A DNA stretch of 64,000 bases, from NCBI RefSeq assembly GCF_900107395.1, contig NZ_FNPW01000005.1, positions 1 to 64,000 of the forward strand, written 5' to 3'. The position numbers and the translations under genes were made by a program. Positions 45,789 to 54,998 of the stretch are shown here, in pieces; position 1 is the stretch's first letter; every line of letters begins with the position of its first letter. This stretch comes from Pseudomonas sp. NFIX28 (GTDB taxonomy: Bacteria; Pseudomonadota; Gammaproteobacteria; Pseudomonadales; Pseudomonadaceae). The notes under the pieces are model-generated. The model was not told the origin of the DNA. It ran no database searches and saw nothing but the letters and a program-made list of their open reading frames with translations.

Positions 45789-46586
45789 TCAGTGCGCGGT
45801 CACCCGCTGGCGCAACCCCGAATTGCTGGGCGCCAATGCCAACGCCAGCTGGGTGCGGTTGTGCATATGGGTCAGGCGCAGCACCTGGGACACGTAGAGT
45901 TTCACAGTGTTTTCCGTGATTCCCAGCTCACAGGCGATCTGGTAGTTGGTCTGCCCCTTGCCCACCAGGCGGGCCACATCCAGTTGCCGGGGTGACAGCT
46001 GATTGAAGATCGCGGGCATCTCGATCGGCTCGCCCTCGCCCTTGGCCGACTCCTGCGCGGTCGCGGGCGAAAGCGGCGCGCGCCGCACTTTGTCCAGGTC
46101 CTGGTAGAGATCGTCGATGGACTCGGAAAGAAACTGCAGCTTCTGGTTCAGGTGCCCCAGCTGCAGGTTCTTCTGCCGCTCCTGCAAGGTCGCCTCCTGG
46201 CGTTGCAGGCCGGCCAGCAGTTCATCGAGGTCGATCGGCTTCTGGTAGTAATCGGCGATGCCGGCGCGCAAGGCCTTGATCACATCCTGCTTGTCGGCCT
46301 GGCCGGTGAGCATGATGGCTTCGAAGACCCGATGCTTGCCGGCGATGCGCTGCAGTTCCTGCACCAGCTGGATGCCATCGAGGTCGGGCATGTGCAGGTC
46401 GCACAGCACCAGGCCGATTTCGGCATCTTCAATGAACTGCTGGATCGCCTGACGGCCGGATTCACAAGGTACGCAGCGATAACCGCTGCCTTCAAGAAAC
46501 TCGCAAAGTTCTTCGACTATCAACGGCTGGTCGTCGACCACGAGTACTTTGATGCGGGGAATAAGCTTGTTCACGCGCGACTCCAT
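45789..46586 (-). CDS. pprB: PprB-like response regulator
   Basis: A 265-aa regulator: receiver domain (VLVVDDQPLIVEEL, phospho-Asp in VLCDLHMPD near 63, Lys in YYQKPID), a linking helix and a C-terminal LuxR/NarL helix-turn-helix (LSPRQLDVARLVGKGQTNYQIA). In P. aeruginosa PprB activates flp-tad-rcp, CupE and BapA expression; the matching sensor here is the PprA-like kinase at 47685. ATG 46586 is preferred over a TTG at 46601. Confidence 0.85.
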   Translation of the reverse strand: MESRVNKLIPRIKVLVVDDQPLIVEELCEFLEGSGYRCVPCESGRQAIQQFIEDAEIGLVLCDLHMPDLDGIQLVQELQRIAGKHRVFEAIMLTGQADKQDVIKALRAGIADYYQKPIDLDELLAGLQRQEATLQERQKNLQLGHLNQKLQFLSESIDDLYQDLDKVRRAPLSPATAQESAKGEGEPIEMPAIFNQLSPRQLDVARLVGKGQTNYQIACELGITENTVKLYVSQVLRLTHMHNRTQLALALAPSNSGLRQRVTAH

Positions 46587-46700
46587 GCCTGGCAAGCCCA
46601 AGACAGAATGTTCCTTGCCCTGCCGCGTCCACTTCGGGCAGGTACAGAATAAACGTAGACTACTTTCCGACTATGTACATAGAGATAGGTGGCACAACGA

Positions 46701-47171
46701 CTAGCGGCCCCATGACAACGTCAGGGCCATGCCAATCAGCACAAAAGGGGCAAAGGCATATTTCTGCCCCTGGCGCGGGTCGAGGTGGCGCAAGGACCTG
46801 GCCAGCGGCTGGTCGACAGCGGGCAACAGCCTGGGAGCGAGCAGCCACCACAAGCCGCTGGCGAACGCGGCGCCAATGAATGTACCCAGCAGGTGCAAAG
46901 GATCGGACGCCAGCCCCAGCGCCGCCAAAAGCTTCACGTCGCCACCGCCCATTCGGCCCAGCGCGTAACCCGGCAAGGTCAGCAGCAGCGCCAGCAACAG
47001 CGCCCAACCGCCTTGCGCGGCCGCGGCGCCCAGCCAGGTGTGGCCAGCCCAGAGCAGGTAACCCAGCGCCAGCAGCGCAACCCCCAGGGTCAGGCCGTTG
47101 GCCAGATGTCGCTGGCGGATATCCTGCACCGCGCACAGCCCCAGCCAGCCCAATAGAATCCAATGCTGCAT
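46701..47171 (-). CDS. fppA: FppA/TadV prepilin peptidase
   Basis: A 156-aa A24A aspartic peptidase with about five membrane segments. The two catalytic aspartates are in VQDIRQR (about residue 17) and GGGDVKLLAALG (about 77). It lacks the N-terminal methyltransferase domain of PilD, as expected for a dedicated Flp prepilin peptidase. It processes Flp and the TadE/F-like pseudopilin. Divergent from the pseudopilin gene by 76 bp. Confidence 0.92.
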   Translation of the reverse strand: MQHWILLGWLGLCAVQDIRQRHLANGLTLGVALLALGYLLWAGHTWLGAAAAQGGWALLLALLLTLPGYALGRMGGGDVKLLAALGLASDPLHLLGTFIGAAFASGLWWLLAPRLLPAVDQPLARSLRHLDPRQGQKYAFAPFVLIGMALTLSWGR

Positions 47172-47247
47172 CGGTTAAAAATCGTCCCTTCTGGCTGAAT
47201 GATTCTATGCTGACATGACCTACTAAGCAGTCAGGGTAGACGTAGCC

Positions 47248-47688
47248 GTGAAAGTGGACCTGCCTGGAAAGCAAAAAGGTGCCGTGGCCATCGAGTTCGC
47301 CATGGTCTTCATCATTTTTTTCGCCGTGTTTTATGGCCTGGTCAGCTACAGCGTGCCGCTGCTGATGGTGCAGTCGTTCCACCAGGCCACCGCCGAAGCA
47401 GTCAGGCGCAGCGTTGCCCTGGACCCCAGCATTCCCGGTTACGACGCCGCCCTGATCGCCCAGGCCAGGAGCACCCTGGGCGAACAACTGACCTGGATCC
47501 CCGACGCCTTCAACTTCAACCCCGCTACGGACGCCTCCGTGACCTATGTGGGCGACCTGCTCACCGTGCGCGTCGACTATTCCACCGACAAGCTCAGGCA
47601 GGTCATTCCGTTCCTGGTGCTACCGGGCGTGGGCAGCGTGCCGGCCCTGCCAGCCAGCCTCAGCGCCCAGTCGAGCCTACAATTTTGA
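47248..47688 (+). CDS. TadE/TadF-like pseudopilin
   Basis: A 146-aa protein with the TadE-type N-terminus GAVAIEFAMVFIIFFAVFYG, in which Glu follows a short leader ending KQKG. This fits processing by the prepilin peptidase. The rest is periplasmic. The start codon is GTG 47248, with no better ATG. It corresponds to the PA4294 position in P. aeruginosa, between fppA and pprA. Its last codon overlaps the kinase start. Confidence 0.85.
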   Translation: MKVDLPGKQKGAVAIEFAMVFIIFFAVFYGLVSYSVPLLMVQSFHQATAEAVRRSVALDPSIPGYDAALIAQARSTLGEQLTWIPDAFNFNPATDASVTYVGDLLTVRVDYSTDKLRQVIPFLVLPGVGSVPALPASLSAQSSLQF

Positions 47689-50453
47689 GCTCGGGCGACA
47701 AACTTCTCGGGCGTTTTCTCGGCCGCGCGGCGCCCCAGCCGCCCGCCCCCGCAGCGCCCCTGGCCACTCCCGGGGTCGGCCTGCTGGTGCACCTGGACCA
47801 CAACGCCCACGTGCTGCAAATGACCGGCCCGCTGCGCCACGCCCTGGCCCAGCCGCCCGGCGGCGAGCGACCGGCGCCGCTGCTGGATTACCTGCTGGCG
47901 CACAGTGCGCTGAGTGTCGAAGGCACCCCTGGCGACTGGCAGGGCCATACGCTGGACCTGGACTTCCATGGCGCCGGCGGGCAGACCCTGCACCTGCGCG
48001 GCTGGGTGCAACCCTCGACCCAAGGCTGGCTCCTGCACCTGCTGGACATTGGCGACCTGTTGCTGGAACGCCAGCAGGCGCAGCAGCGTCAACACTGCCA
48101 GCAGTTCGCGACGCAGATCAGCGAACAACTGCGCCTGTGCAGCTTGTCCCGCCTACCCGAAGTGCTGCATGAACAACTGCATGCCCTGGCCCAGCACTGG
48201 CATATCCCCTGCCTCGCCCTCGCGCTGCTCGACGACCAGCAACAGGGCTGGCATCTCCATGGCCTGTACCAGGCTGCCGATGCGCCGCAGCTGTGGCACA
48301 AGGGCCAGGCCCTGGGCACCGGGCTGGACAGCCTGAACGGCAACGCGCCGCAATCGCTGACCTTTACCCAGGGCCTCGGCGAACACCCGCGCCTGCAAAG
48401 CGTATTCGGCAACAGCGAGGGTTTTGTCGTGCCCTTTCGCGACGACCACGGCGTCGCGGCCTGGCTGCTTTGCGGTTTCTACCCGGTACGCCAGCTGGCA
48501 CCGCAGTTGAGCGAACGCGATTGGCTGCAGCTGTGCGCCGCCCTGGCCGGGCCGTTGCTCGGGCGCCTGCGCGAGCAGCAGCACCATCACCAGCTGGAGC
48601 GCCTGGAAGCCCTGCAAGGCTTGCTCGGCACCGGGTGGTGGGAGCTGTTCCCGCAGGACAACGAGATCCAGCTGGCGCCGCAACTGGCCCTCAACCTGCT
48701 GCTGGAACCCCAGACCCGGCGCTTGTCGCTGCCGGCCTGGCTGGCGCTGATCCACCCGGCCGACCGCCAGGAGTTGAGCAGCCGCCTGCAGGAGCTCAGG
48801 CAAGGCAAGCCGCTGCTGCTCTGCGTGCGCTTGCAACGGGCCGATCCGCAGCTGCCGGCGATCTGGTACCGCTTGCAGGGACAAGCCCTGGGCCTGGGCC
48901 AGAACCCGCGCTTTGTCGGCTTCATGCTGGATATCAGCGACATCAAGAACCAGGAGCAACAGGCCGCCGCCGCCCACGCCCGGCTGGACAACCTGATCGC
49001 CCATTCGCCGGCGGTGATCTATGTGCAGCGTTATGTCGAGGGCGCGCTGCAACCGACGTTTTTCAGCGACAGCCTGCAACCGCTGCTCGGCTGGGGCCTG
49101 GCCGACTGCGGCGACGGCGCACTGGCGGAACGGGTGCATGCCGACGACCGCGACCGCTACTTCGAACGCACCCGGCAGTTGCTGCGCGAAGGCGCGGTGC
49201 GTAGCCGCTACCGCCTGCTCGACAGCCATGGCGAATACCATTGGGTGCTCGACGAAGCCAGGCTGCTGCGCGACGACCTGGGCATGCCGGTCGAAGCCGT
49301 CGGCCTGTGGCTCGACGTCACCGACGCCACCCTGGCCGCCGAGCAGATTCGACTGAGCGAGGAACGCTACCGGATTTTGGTGGAAGACTCCCCGGCGATG
49401 ATCTGCCGCTACCTGCCCGACCTGACCCTGACCTTCGGCAACCGGCCCCTGGCGACCTACCTGGAATGCCCGCCCGAACAACTGGCCGGGGCCAACCTCG
49501 GTGACTGGCTGTCCGCCGAACAGCACGCCGCCTTTACCCAACGCATCCGCCGACTGACCCCGGAATTCCCGGTCAGCACCGCGGAAATCAACCTGCAACT
49601 GCCGGGACGCGAACATGCCTGGTGGGTCTGGTCCGATCGTGGGGTGTTCGACGAGCAAGGACGCCTGCGGGAGATCCAGGCCGTCGGCCGCGACAACACC
49701 GAAGTCCGGCGCTCGCAGTTGCAGCTCATGCAGAGCGCGAAGATGGCCACCCTGGGCGAAATGGCCACCGGGCTGGCCCATGAAATCAACCAGCCGCTGA
49801 ACGTGATGCGCATGGCCATCGTCAATGTGCTCAAGCGCCTGGACAACGGCGACGTGCAGCTCGACTACCTGCTGGAAAAGCTCAAGCGCATCGACGCCCA
49901 GGTCCAGCGGGCCGGGCGGGTGGTGGACCATATGCGGGTGTTCGGCCGCAGCTCGGAAATCGAGCAACAGCCTTTCGATCCGGCCCAGGCGGTGGAAGGC
50001 TGCCTGTCGCTGCTGGCCGACGGCATGCGCGGCAAGGGCGTGGAATTGCGCGTCGCCGAGTTCGACTTCCAGGCGCAGGTGCGCGGCCATGCCGATCAGC
50101 TTGAGCAAGTCCTGATCAACCTGTTGGTCAATGCCCGCGACGCGCTACTGGGCCGGCGCGAGCCGGATCCGGGCTGGCAGCCGTGGATCGCCATACGCGC
50201 CGAGCACGACGCGCAGTGGCTACGGCTGTGGGTCGAAGACAACGCCGGCGGCATCGATCCGCGCCTCTTGGGGCGCATCTTCGAACCCTTCTTTACCACC
50301 AAGCCGGCCGGCGTGGGCACCGGCCTTGGGCTCTCGGTGAGCTACGGCATCGTCGAGAACATGGGCGGCCGCCTGAGCGTGAGCAACGCCAGCGAGGGCG
50401 CGTGCTTCTGCATCGAACTGCCGCTGGTCCAGGCCGATCAGATCACCAGATAA
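47685..50453 (+). CDS. pprA: PprA-like hybrid-free PAS sensor histidine kinase
   Basis: A 922-aa cytoplasmic sensor kinase. The N-terminal 290 residues look GAF/PAS-like. Three PAS regions follow (about residues 315-420, 430-550 and 555-680), then a HisKA domain with the phospho-His in MATGLAHEINQPLNVMRMA (about 700) and an HATPase domain with NLLVNARDALLG (about 812) and GVGTGLGLSVSYGI. There is no transmembrane helix. TTG 47685 overlaps the pseudopilin TGA, implying coupling; the next in-frame ATG is 45 codons on. Length matches P. aeruginosa PprA. Likely partner: the PprB-like regulator. Confidence 0.85.
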   Translation: MSSGDKLLGRFLGRAAPQPPAPAAPLATPGVGLLVHLDHNAHVLQMTGPLRHALAQPPGGERPAPLLDYLLAHSALSVEGTPGDWQGHTLDLDFHGAGGQTLHLRGWVQPSTQGWLLHLLDIGDLLLERQQAQQRQHCQQFATQISEQLRLCSLSRLPEVLHEQLHALAQHWHIPCLALALLDDQQQGWHLHGLYQAADAPQLWHKGQALGTGLDSLNGNAPQSLTFTQGLGEHPRLQSVFGNSEGFVVPFRDDHGVAAWLLCGFYPVRQLAPQLSERDWLQLCAALAGPLLGRLREQQHHHQLERLEALQGLLGTGWWELFPQDNEIQLAPQLALNLLLEPQTRRLSLPAWLALIHPADRQELSSRLQELRQGKPLLLCVRLQRADPQLPAIWYRLQGQALGLGQNPRFVGFMLDISDIKNQEQQAAAAHARLDNLIAHSPAVIYVQRYVEGALQPTFFSDSLQPLLGWGLADCGDGALAERVHADDRDRYFERTRQLLREGAVRSRYRLLDSHGEYHWVLDEARLLRDDLGMPVEAVGLWLDVTDATLAAEQIRLSEERYRILVEDSPAMICRYLPDLTLTFGNRPLATYLECPPEQLAGANLGDWLSAEQHAAFTQRIRRLTPEFPVSTAEINLQLPGREHAWWVWSDRGVFDEQGRLREIQAVGRDNTEVRRSQLQLMQSAKMATLGEMATGLAHEINQPLNVMRMAIVNVLKRLDNGDVQLDYLLEKLKRIDAQVQRAGRVVDHMRVFGRSSEIEQQPFDPAQAVEGCLSLLADGMRGKGVELRVAEFDFQAQVRGHADQLEQVLINLLVNARDALLGRREPDPGWQPWIAIRAEHDAQWLRLWVEDNAGGIDPRLLGRIFEPFFTTKPAGVGTGLGLSVSYGIVENMGGRLSVSNASEGACFCIELPLVQADQITR

Positions 50454-52363
50454 GCCCGGCCAGTCTGGCCGCAGGTGAGGTTGGCGCCGACCTCGACCTT
50501 GCCCAGGTCAATGCCCAGCACCGCCAGCACATTGTTCAACAATGGGTCCAGCAACGGCCCGAGCAAGGCGCCGATAGCCGTGGCCAGCAGGCTGACGACG
50601 CCGCTCAACGCCGACAGCAGGGTATTGATCACCAGGCCGAGCAGGCTGCCGATGGTCGGTGGATGTTGAGTCAGGGAAATGCCACTCAACGATGTTTGCA
50701 GGCTGCTGACCACATTGGACGCGGTCACGCTGTGCCAATCCTCGTCCGCCAGTTCCTGTTTCATTTTCGGTGGATTGACGAAGGTGAAATTCGGCTCGCG
50801 GGTACCGGCGATCGACGTGTCGATCAGCAATTCGCTGCCGCCGCCGGCAAACGGCGTGCGTGCTCCGCAAGGGCCCAGCAGCCCCTCGCAGGTCCTCGAG
50901 CCGATATCCACCAGCGGCAAGGGGCTTACGCTTACCTCGGAAGTCGACGACAGCCAGTTGCTGGCGTCCACCCGCCCGACCTTGAGCTTGACCGCCGAGG
51001 TGGTGGTGTCGACGGAAAGGCTGTTGTCACTGTCGCTGACACAGGTATAGCCGGTGACATGGCTGCTGCCGGCCGCCACTTCGAGGCTGACATCCAGGTT
51101 CGCGCCGTCCGGCAGGATCAGCAGGTCGGTCTTGATGCAGGAGCTGCCAAGCACGCAACTCAGATTTGTGCTCAGGACCGTATTGAGCGTGAGCACCACC
51201 GGCGACAGCAAGGTATTCACCGCCTGCAGCACGGTGTTGATCAGGGTGAGATCCACGCTCAGCAACGCCCGCACCTGGGCGGTACGCGCATAAATGCGGT
51301 TGGGCCCCAGCGGGTCGACCACGGCCAGTTCCGGGTTGCCTATCGCAAACTCGGGCGGCGAGACGATCTTGAGCCGGGTGGTGACGCCCGCCAGCCCCAA
51401 TACACTCACCGGCAGCTCGACCGCCGCGGCGCTTTGGCTGCTGGCCAGTTGCAGGAACGCCTCGACCAGGCTCAGCAGCTGCACATTGGCATCCAGCCCG
51501 GATTCCGCGGTGCCGGTCTGCAACTTCAACAGGTCACCCAGTTGCACCGGAACCGTATTGATGGCGGCCGCCTTGATGCTGCCCAGGGTCGTCAGCACCT
51601 CGGCGGTGGCGCCATTTCTCTGGGCCACGCTGATGGTGGTCTGGAGCAGCTGGGTGACGTCGGTATCGACGTCGAGCAGTTCGCTGTAGTTTCCGGCGCT
51701 CACATTCAGGTCGATGGCCAACTGCTTGAGGTAGCTGAGCAGGCTGATGTCGGTATCGACCAGGCCTTGCCAACCGAGCGCGCTGACATTGATCTCGCTA
51801 CCCGCGAGGCCGCTGAGTACGTCGCCCAACAGGTTCAGATCGACCAGGGTGCTGCGAATCGTCAATTGCGCCAGCGGCGGCTTGGGCTGGGCGGCTACCG
51901 CCGTGGCGCTCAACGAGGTCGTGGCGCCGAGGGGGTTGTCGGAAAACAGGTTGGTTATGCCGCGGGCAATGCTGGTGGGCACCGCTTCACTGACCACCAC
52001 CCGGATCGCACTGGCCTGGCTGGCATCGGCGCTGAAGGTGCGCAGGTTGTTGGTGCCGGTCTGCAGCGAGCCGCAGGTGGCTGTCAGTGGCCCGTCGGCC
52101 CCCACCACAAAGCCGTTGCGCGCCGCGCTTTGCTGGGCGAATGCCGCCGCGCTGTTCCCTGCCAGGCAATTGCCGCCCCGCGTCACCGCTTCCAGCGCGG
52201 CGTTATCGGCCACCCGCTGCAACTCGCGCTGGTCCAGGTACAAGCGCCCGCTGTCGACCACCACCAGCGTGCACAACACCGCCGTGCCCAGCGCCAGCGC
52301 CCCTACCAGGCCAATAACGCCACGCTGTCGGGCCGGGCCGGAAAACTGCGTGCGGGAAAACAT
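50438..52363 (-). CDS. tadG: TadG-like Flp pilus-associated protein
   Basis: A 641-aa protein with the TadG N-terminus RQRGVIGLVGALALGTAVLCTLVVVDSGRLY (membrane anchor; quoted key part RQRGVIGLVGAL) and the following QRELQRVADNAALEA block. The large periplasmic part is rich in Leu, Val, Ser and Thr, with few recognisable motifs, and ends in a hydrophobic segment (about 560-615). AAGGAG precedes ATG 52363. The 3' end overlaps the convergent kinase gene by 16 bp. TadG may anchor or regulate pilus assembly. Confidence 0.85.
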   Translation of the reverse strand: MFSRTQFSGPARQRGVIGLVGALALGTAVLCTLVVVDSGRLYLDQRELQRVADNAALEAVTRGGNCLAGNSAAAFAQQSAARNGFVVGADGPLTATCGSLQTGTNNLRTFSADASQASAIRVVVSEAVPTSIARGITNLFSDNPLGATTSLSATAVAAQPKPPLAQLTIRSTLVDLNLLGDVLSGLAGSEINVSALGWQGLVDTDISLLSYLKQLAIDLNVSAGNYSELLDVDTDVTQLLQTTISVAQRNGATAEVLTTLGSIKAAAINTVPVQLGDLLKLQTGTAESGLDANVQLLSLVEAFLQLASSQSAAAVELPVSVLGLAGVTTRLKIVSPPEFAIGNPELAVVDPLGPNRIYARTAQVRALLSVDLTLINTVLQAVNTLLSPVVLTLNTVLSTNLSCVLGSSCIKTDLLILPDGANLDVSLEVAAGSSHVTGYTCVSDSDNSLSVDTTTSAVKLKVGRVDASNWLSSTSEVSVSPLPLVDIGSRTCEGLLGPCGARTPFAGGGSELLIDTSIAGTREPNFTFVNPPKMKQELADEDWHSVTASNVVSSLQTSLSGISLTQHPPTIGSLLGLVINTLLSALSGVVSLLATAIGALLGPLLDPLLNNVLAVLGIDLGKVEVGANLTCGQTGRAYLVI

Positions 52364-52531
52364 GGTGCACTCCTTTGCCGGCGCACGGCCGGGCGCGACC
52401 TCCACGGGGTGAAAGGAGTGTAGTCAAGGCTGGAATACAGCGCCGGCGACTTGCCAGCGCTGCATTGGGGAAGTGTGCCGTGTCGGAGCGAGGGCCTGGG
52501 CTGCCCTCGCCCCGTAGCGCGATGCAGCGAT

Positions 52532-53089
52532 TTATTTGGGCGGGTAGTTCGCCAGGATGCGGCCGACGGTCTCCCTGATCGCCGCGCTGCGATTGGTGGG
52601 ATTGGGCGTGCTGCTGAGTATTTGCTCGTCGCTGCCGCGCCACACCAGCTTGCCGTCCTTGCCATCGAGCAGGTCGATCTGGATGGTCGCGACCTTGTAG
52701 GTGATGTTGCGCGTTTCGTTGTACATCGGCGCGCCCCAATAGCCGTTCCACGGGCCGCCCCAGCCGCCGCCGTAGTTGGTGGTGACCTGTTGCTGGCGGT
52801 TCTCGACGATCAGGTAGGTCTGGACATCGAGATCGGCCTTTTTGCCCACCGCGGCCGGACGCAGGCCGCGCTGGTCGAGCTGATCGCCGACCGCCTGGCG
52901 AATGCGCTGTTCGGTCAGGTCGCTCTTGATCCGCGGATCGTCAGGGCGGTATTGCAGCGCGGGTTCCTTGAAGCTCCAGCTGCGATAGGCCGCGAAGTCG
53001 CGGCTGGCATCGAAGTCATGGTTGACCTGGTTGGCGGCGCAGGCACTGAGCAGCGCGGCGGTGACCAGTAAAACGAGAGGGCGGAACAT
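52532..53089 (-). CDS. DUF4136-family lipoprotein
   Basis: A 185-aa lipoprotein: signal MFRPLVLLVTAALLSAC with lipobox LSAC (Cys17), then the DUF4136 domain (DFAAYRSWSFKEPAL near residue 30, RIKSDLTEQRIRQAVGDQLDQRGLR, then VATIQIDLLDGKDGKLVWRG). GGAGAAAC lies upstream of ATG 53089. Residue after Cys is Ala, so outer-membrane sorting is expected. Function of the family is unknown; a related lipoprotein follows. Confidence 0.88.
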   Translation of the reverse strand: MFRPLVLLVTAALLSACAANQVNHDFDASRDFAAYRSWSFKEPALQYRPDDPRIKSDLTEQRIRQAVGDQLDQRGLRPAAVGKKADLDVQTYLIVENRQQQVTTNYGGGWGGPWNGYWGAPMYNETRNITYKVATIQIDLLDGKDGKLVWRGSDEQILSSTPNPTNRSAAIRETVGRILANYPPK

Positions 53090-53240
53090 GATGTTTCTCC
53101 AGAAGACCAAATGCAGCTGAAGGGATATCGCTGGCACCTGTATGGGAAGGCGGCGAGCGACGGTCAAGCAGCCGGCTCAACCCGGCATGACCTGCGCAAC
53201 GCCGAAAGCGCCCGGCGTGCCGCCACTTTTCGTACAGCGC

Positions 53241-53867
53241 CTAATCAGGAGGATACGCCGCCATGGCCCTTTCCACAGCCTTGTGCAGGGCATCGGTGCG
53301 CTCGCTCAGGCTGCCCTGGCTCGAGGTTTCCGCGCTGGCGCTCCACACCGGCTGGCCACTGCCGGCGTCGAACAGGTTGACCCGTACCACCACGACTTCC
53401 TCCTCGTAGGTGCGCACCACCGGCACCGTGTTGTACATGCCGTAGCCGGTGCCGTAGCGGTTGTAGCCATAGCCGCCATAACCGTAGCTGCCATAACCGT
53501 AACCATAGTCGTCCCGGACCTGGCGCAAACGCTTTTCCAGGCGCAGGTCGGCGCTGACCCATAGGTCCGCCGGGCGATTGTCATGCCGTGGGCGCAGGCC
53601 GCGCTGGTCGAGGGCGTTGCTGACCGCCTCGGCGACCTGCGCCGAATCGCCCCAGGCCGAGCCACCGGGCAGGCGCCCGTTGAGCCAGGCCCAGCTGCGA
53701 TAGCGGCCATAGTCGCGCTGGGGCGCCGGATAGGCGCTGCGGTCGAAAGTCCCGGCCGCCTGCGCGGGCGCCGGCGGCAGCGGGTTGGAACTGGCGACAT
53801 AAGGGTTGGGGCTCTGACAGGCCGCCAGCCCCAGGGACAACAACAGCAAGGCTGCGTGGCGTTTCAT
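53241..53867 (-). CDS. DUF4136-family lipoprotein with Gly-Tyr tract
   Basis: A 208-aa lipoprotein with signal [17 protein letters not shown] (Cys17, lipobox LAAC) and the DUF4136 domain ([31 protein letters not shown], then [19 protein letters not shown]). A Tyr/Gly-rich insert, [17 protein letters not shown], is specific to this copy. Paralogous to the upstream lipoprotein; the two may act as a pair near the tad locus. Role unknown. Confidence 0.88.
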   Translation of the reverse strand: MKRHAALLLLSLGLAACQSPNPYVASSNPLPPAPAQAAGTFDRSAYPAPQRDYGRYRSWAWLNGRLPGGSAWGDSAQVAEAVSNALDQRGLRPRHDNRPADLWVSADLRLEKRLRQVRDDYGYGYGSYGYGGYGYNRYGTGYGMYNTVPVVRTYEEEVVVVRVNLFDAGSGQPVWSASAETSSQGSLSERTDALHKAVERAMAAYPPD

Positions 53868-53879
53868 TTCGGGCTCCGC

Positions 53880-54629
53880 TCAGACCGGACGGCAAATCCA
53901 GTGCAGGTAACGCCCAAGCCCGGCAAAGCTTGGGTGGCGACGATGGGCCAATTCCATGTCCACAAGGTCCTGCAACTCGGCGCGGGCCTGGAATTCCACC
54001 GGCATGTAGTCGTGGAAAACCCGCACCCCGCTCTGTGTTTCGACACGCCACAAACCATCGAGTTGCGCGGCCAGTTCCCGCGGGTCGAGCGGCTGCTGCG
54101 GGGTCAGGCTCTGCTTCTCGCCGGCCATGTCGTTCTTGCGCATCTTGCGGAAGTGGCCCTTGAGCAGGTTGCGATAGATCAGCGCATCGCGGTTGTAGAA
54201 CGCCAGCGACAGCCAGCCGTCCGGGGCGGTCAGCTGATGCAGCACCGGCAGGATCGCATGGGGCTCGGCCAGCCATTCCAGCACCGCGTGGCACAGCACC
54301 AGGTCGTAGGGTTCGGTGAGCTGGCCCAGCAGGTCCTGCCAGGGCGCCTGGATAAAAGTCGCTTGCTGGCCGGCCTCGGCAAAGCGCTGGCGAGCGCCTT
54401 CGAGCATCGGCCCGGCCGGTTCGGCCAGGGTCACCTGGTGGCCACGCTGGGCCAGCCACAGCGACATATGCCCCAGCCCGGCACCGATATCCAGCACCCG
54501 CAACGGCCGGTCCGGCAAGGCTTCGGCCAGGTCGGCCTGGAGCACCGCGAGGCGGATCGCGCCCTTGGCGCCGCCGTAGATCTTTTCGGCGAAACGGGTC
54601 GCCAGCTGGTCGAAATGACGGTCGCTCAT
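53880..54629 (-). CDS. cmoM: CmoM-like tRNA uridine-34 methyltransferase
   Basis: A 249-aa SAM-dependent methyltransferase. The SAM-binding motif is VLDIGAGLGHMSLWLAQRG (about residue 45). The pattern YNRDALIYRNLLKGHFRKM near residue 150 is typical of CmoM (formerly SmtA), which methylates 5-carboxymethoxyuridine in tRNA. ATG 54629 overlaps the stop of the upstream pyrophosphohydrolase. Confidence 0.85.
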   Translation of the reverse strand: MSDRHFDQLATRFAEKIYGGAKGAIRLAVLQADLAEALPDRPLRVLDIGAGLGHMSLWLAQRGHQVTLAEPAGPMLEGARQRFAEAGQQATFIQAPWQDLLGQLTEPYDLVLCHAVLEWLAEPHAILPVLHQLTAPDGWLSLAFYNRDALIYRNLLKGHFRKMRKNDMAGEKQSLTPQQPLDPRELAAQLDGLWRVETQSGVRVFHDYMPVEFQARAELQDLVDMELAHRRHPSFAGLGRYLHWICRPV

Positions 54630-54931
54630 CAGCTGAACCGCCGTTCGCTGTCGGCCAGCTTGCTGCGCACCACCTGCTCCAGGTCCAGGCCCAGCTCGCT
54701 GCACAGCAGCAACAGGTACAGCACGATGTCACCGACCTCCTGGCCGGCGTGGGCCAGCTTGTCGGCCGGCAGCTGCCGCGACTGGTCTTCGCTCAGCCAC
54801 TGGAAAATCTCCACCAGCTCGGCCATCTCCACGCTGGCGGCCATGGCCAGGTTCTTCGGGCTGTGGAATTGCCGCCAGTCATTGCGATCGCGAATGGCGT
54901 GCAGGCGTTGGGTCAGTTCGTCTAGGTTCAT
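54629..54931 (-). CDS. MazG-like nucleotide pyrophosphohydrolase
   Basis: A 100-aa all-alpha NTP pyrophosphohydrolase. Metal-binding residues are in SVEMAELVEIFQW (Glu repeats, about residue 35) and EVGDIVLYLLLL (about 66). It would hydrolyse (d)NTPs to monophosphates, possibly non-canonical ones. GGAGACC precedes ATG 54931. Coupled by ATGA overlap to cmoM. Confidence 0.88.
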   Translation of the reverse strand: MNLDELTQRLHAIRDRNDWRQFHSPKNLAMAASVEMAELVEIFQWLSEDQSRQLPADKLAHAGQEVGDIVLYLLLLCSELGLDLEQVVRSKLADSERRFS

Positions 54932-54998
54932 CGGGGTCTCCTGAAGGCGTATAGCTTCGGGGGGATGGCGAATGAAGGCAAGGCCCGCACCGCCCCCC

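Noticed and set aside
50183..52423. 746-codon frame opposite tadG
   Set aside because: Covers the whole tadG gene in antisense, no start signal or family resemblance.
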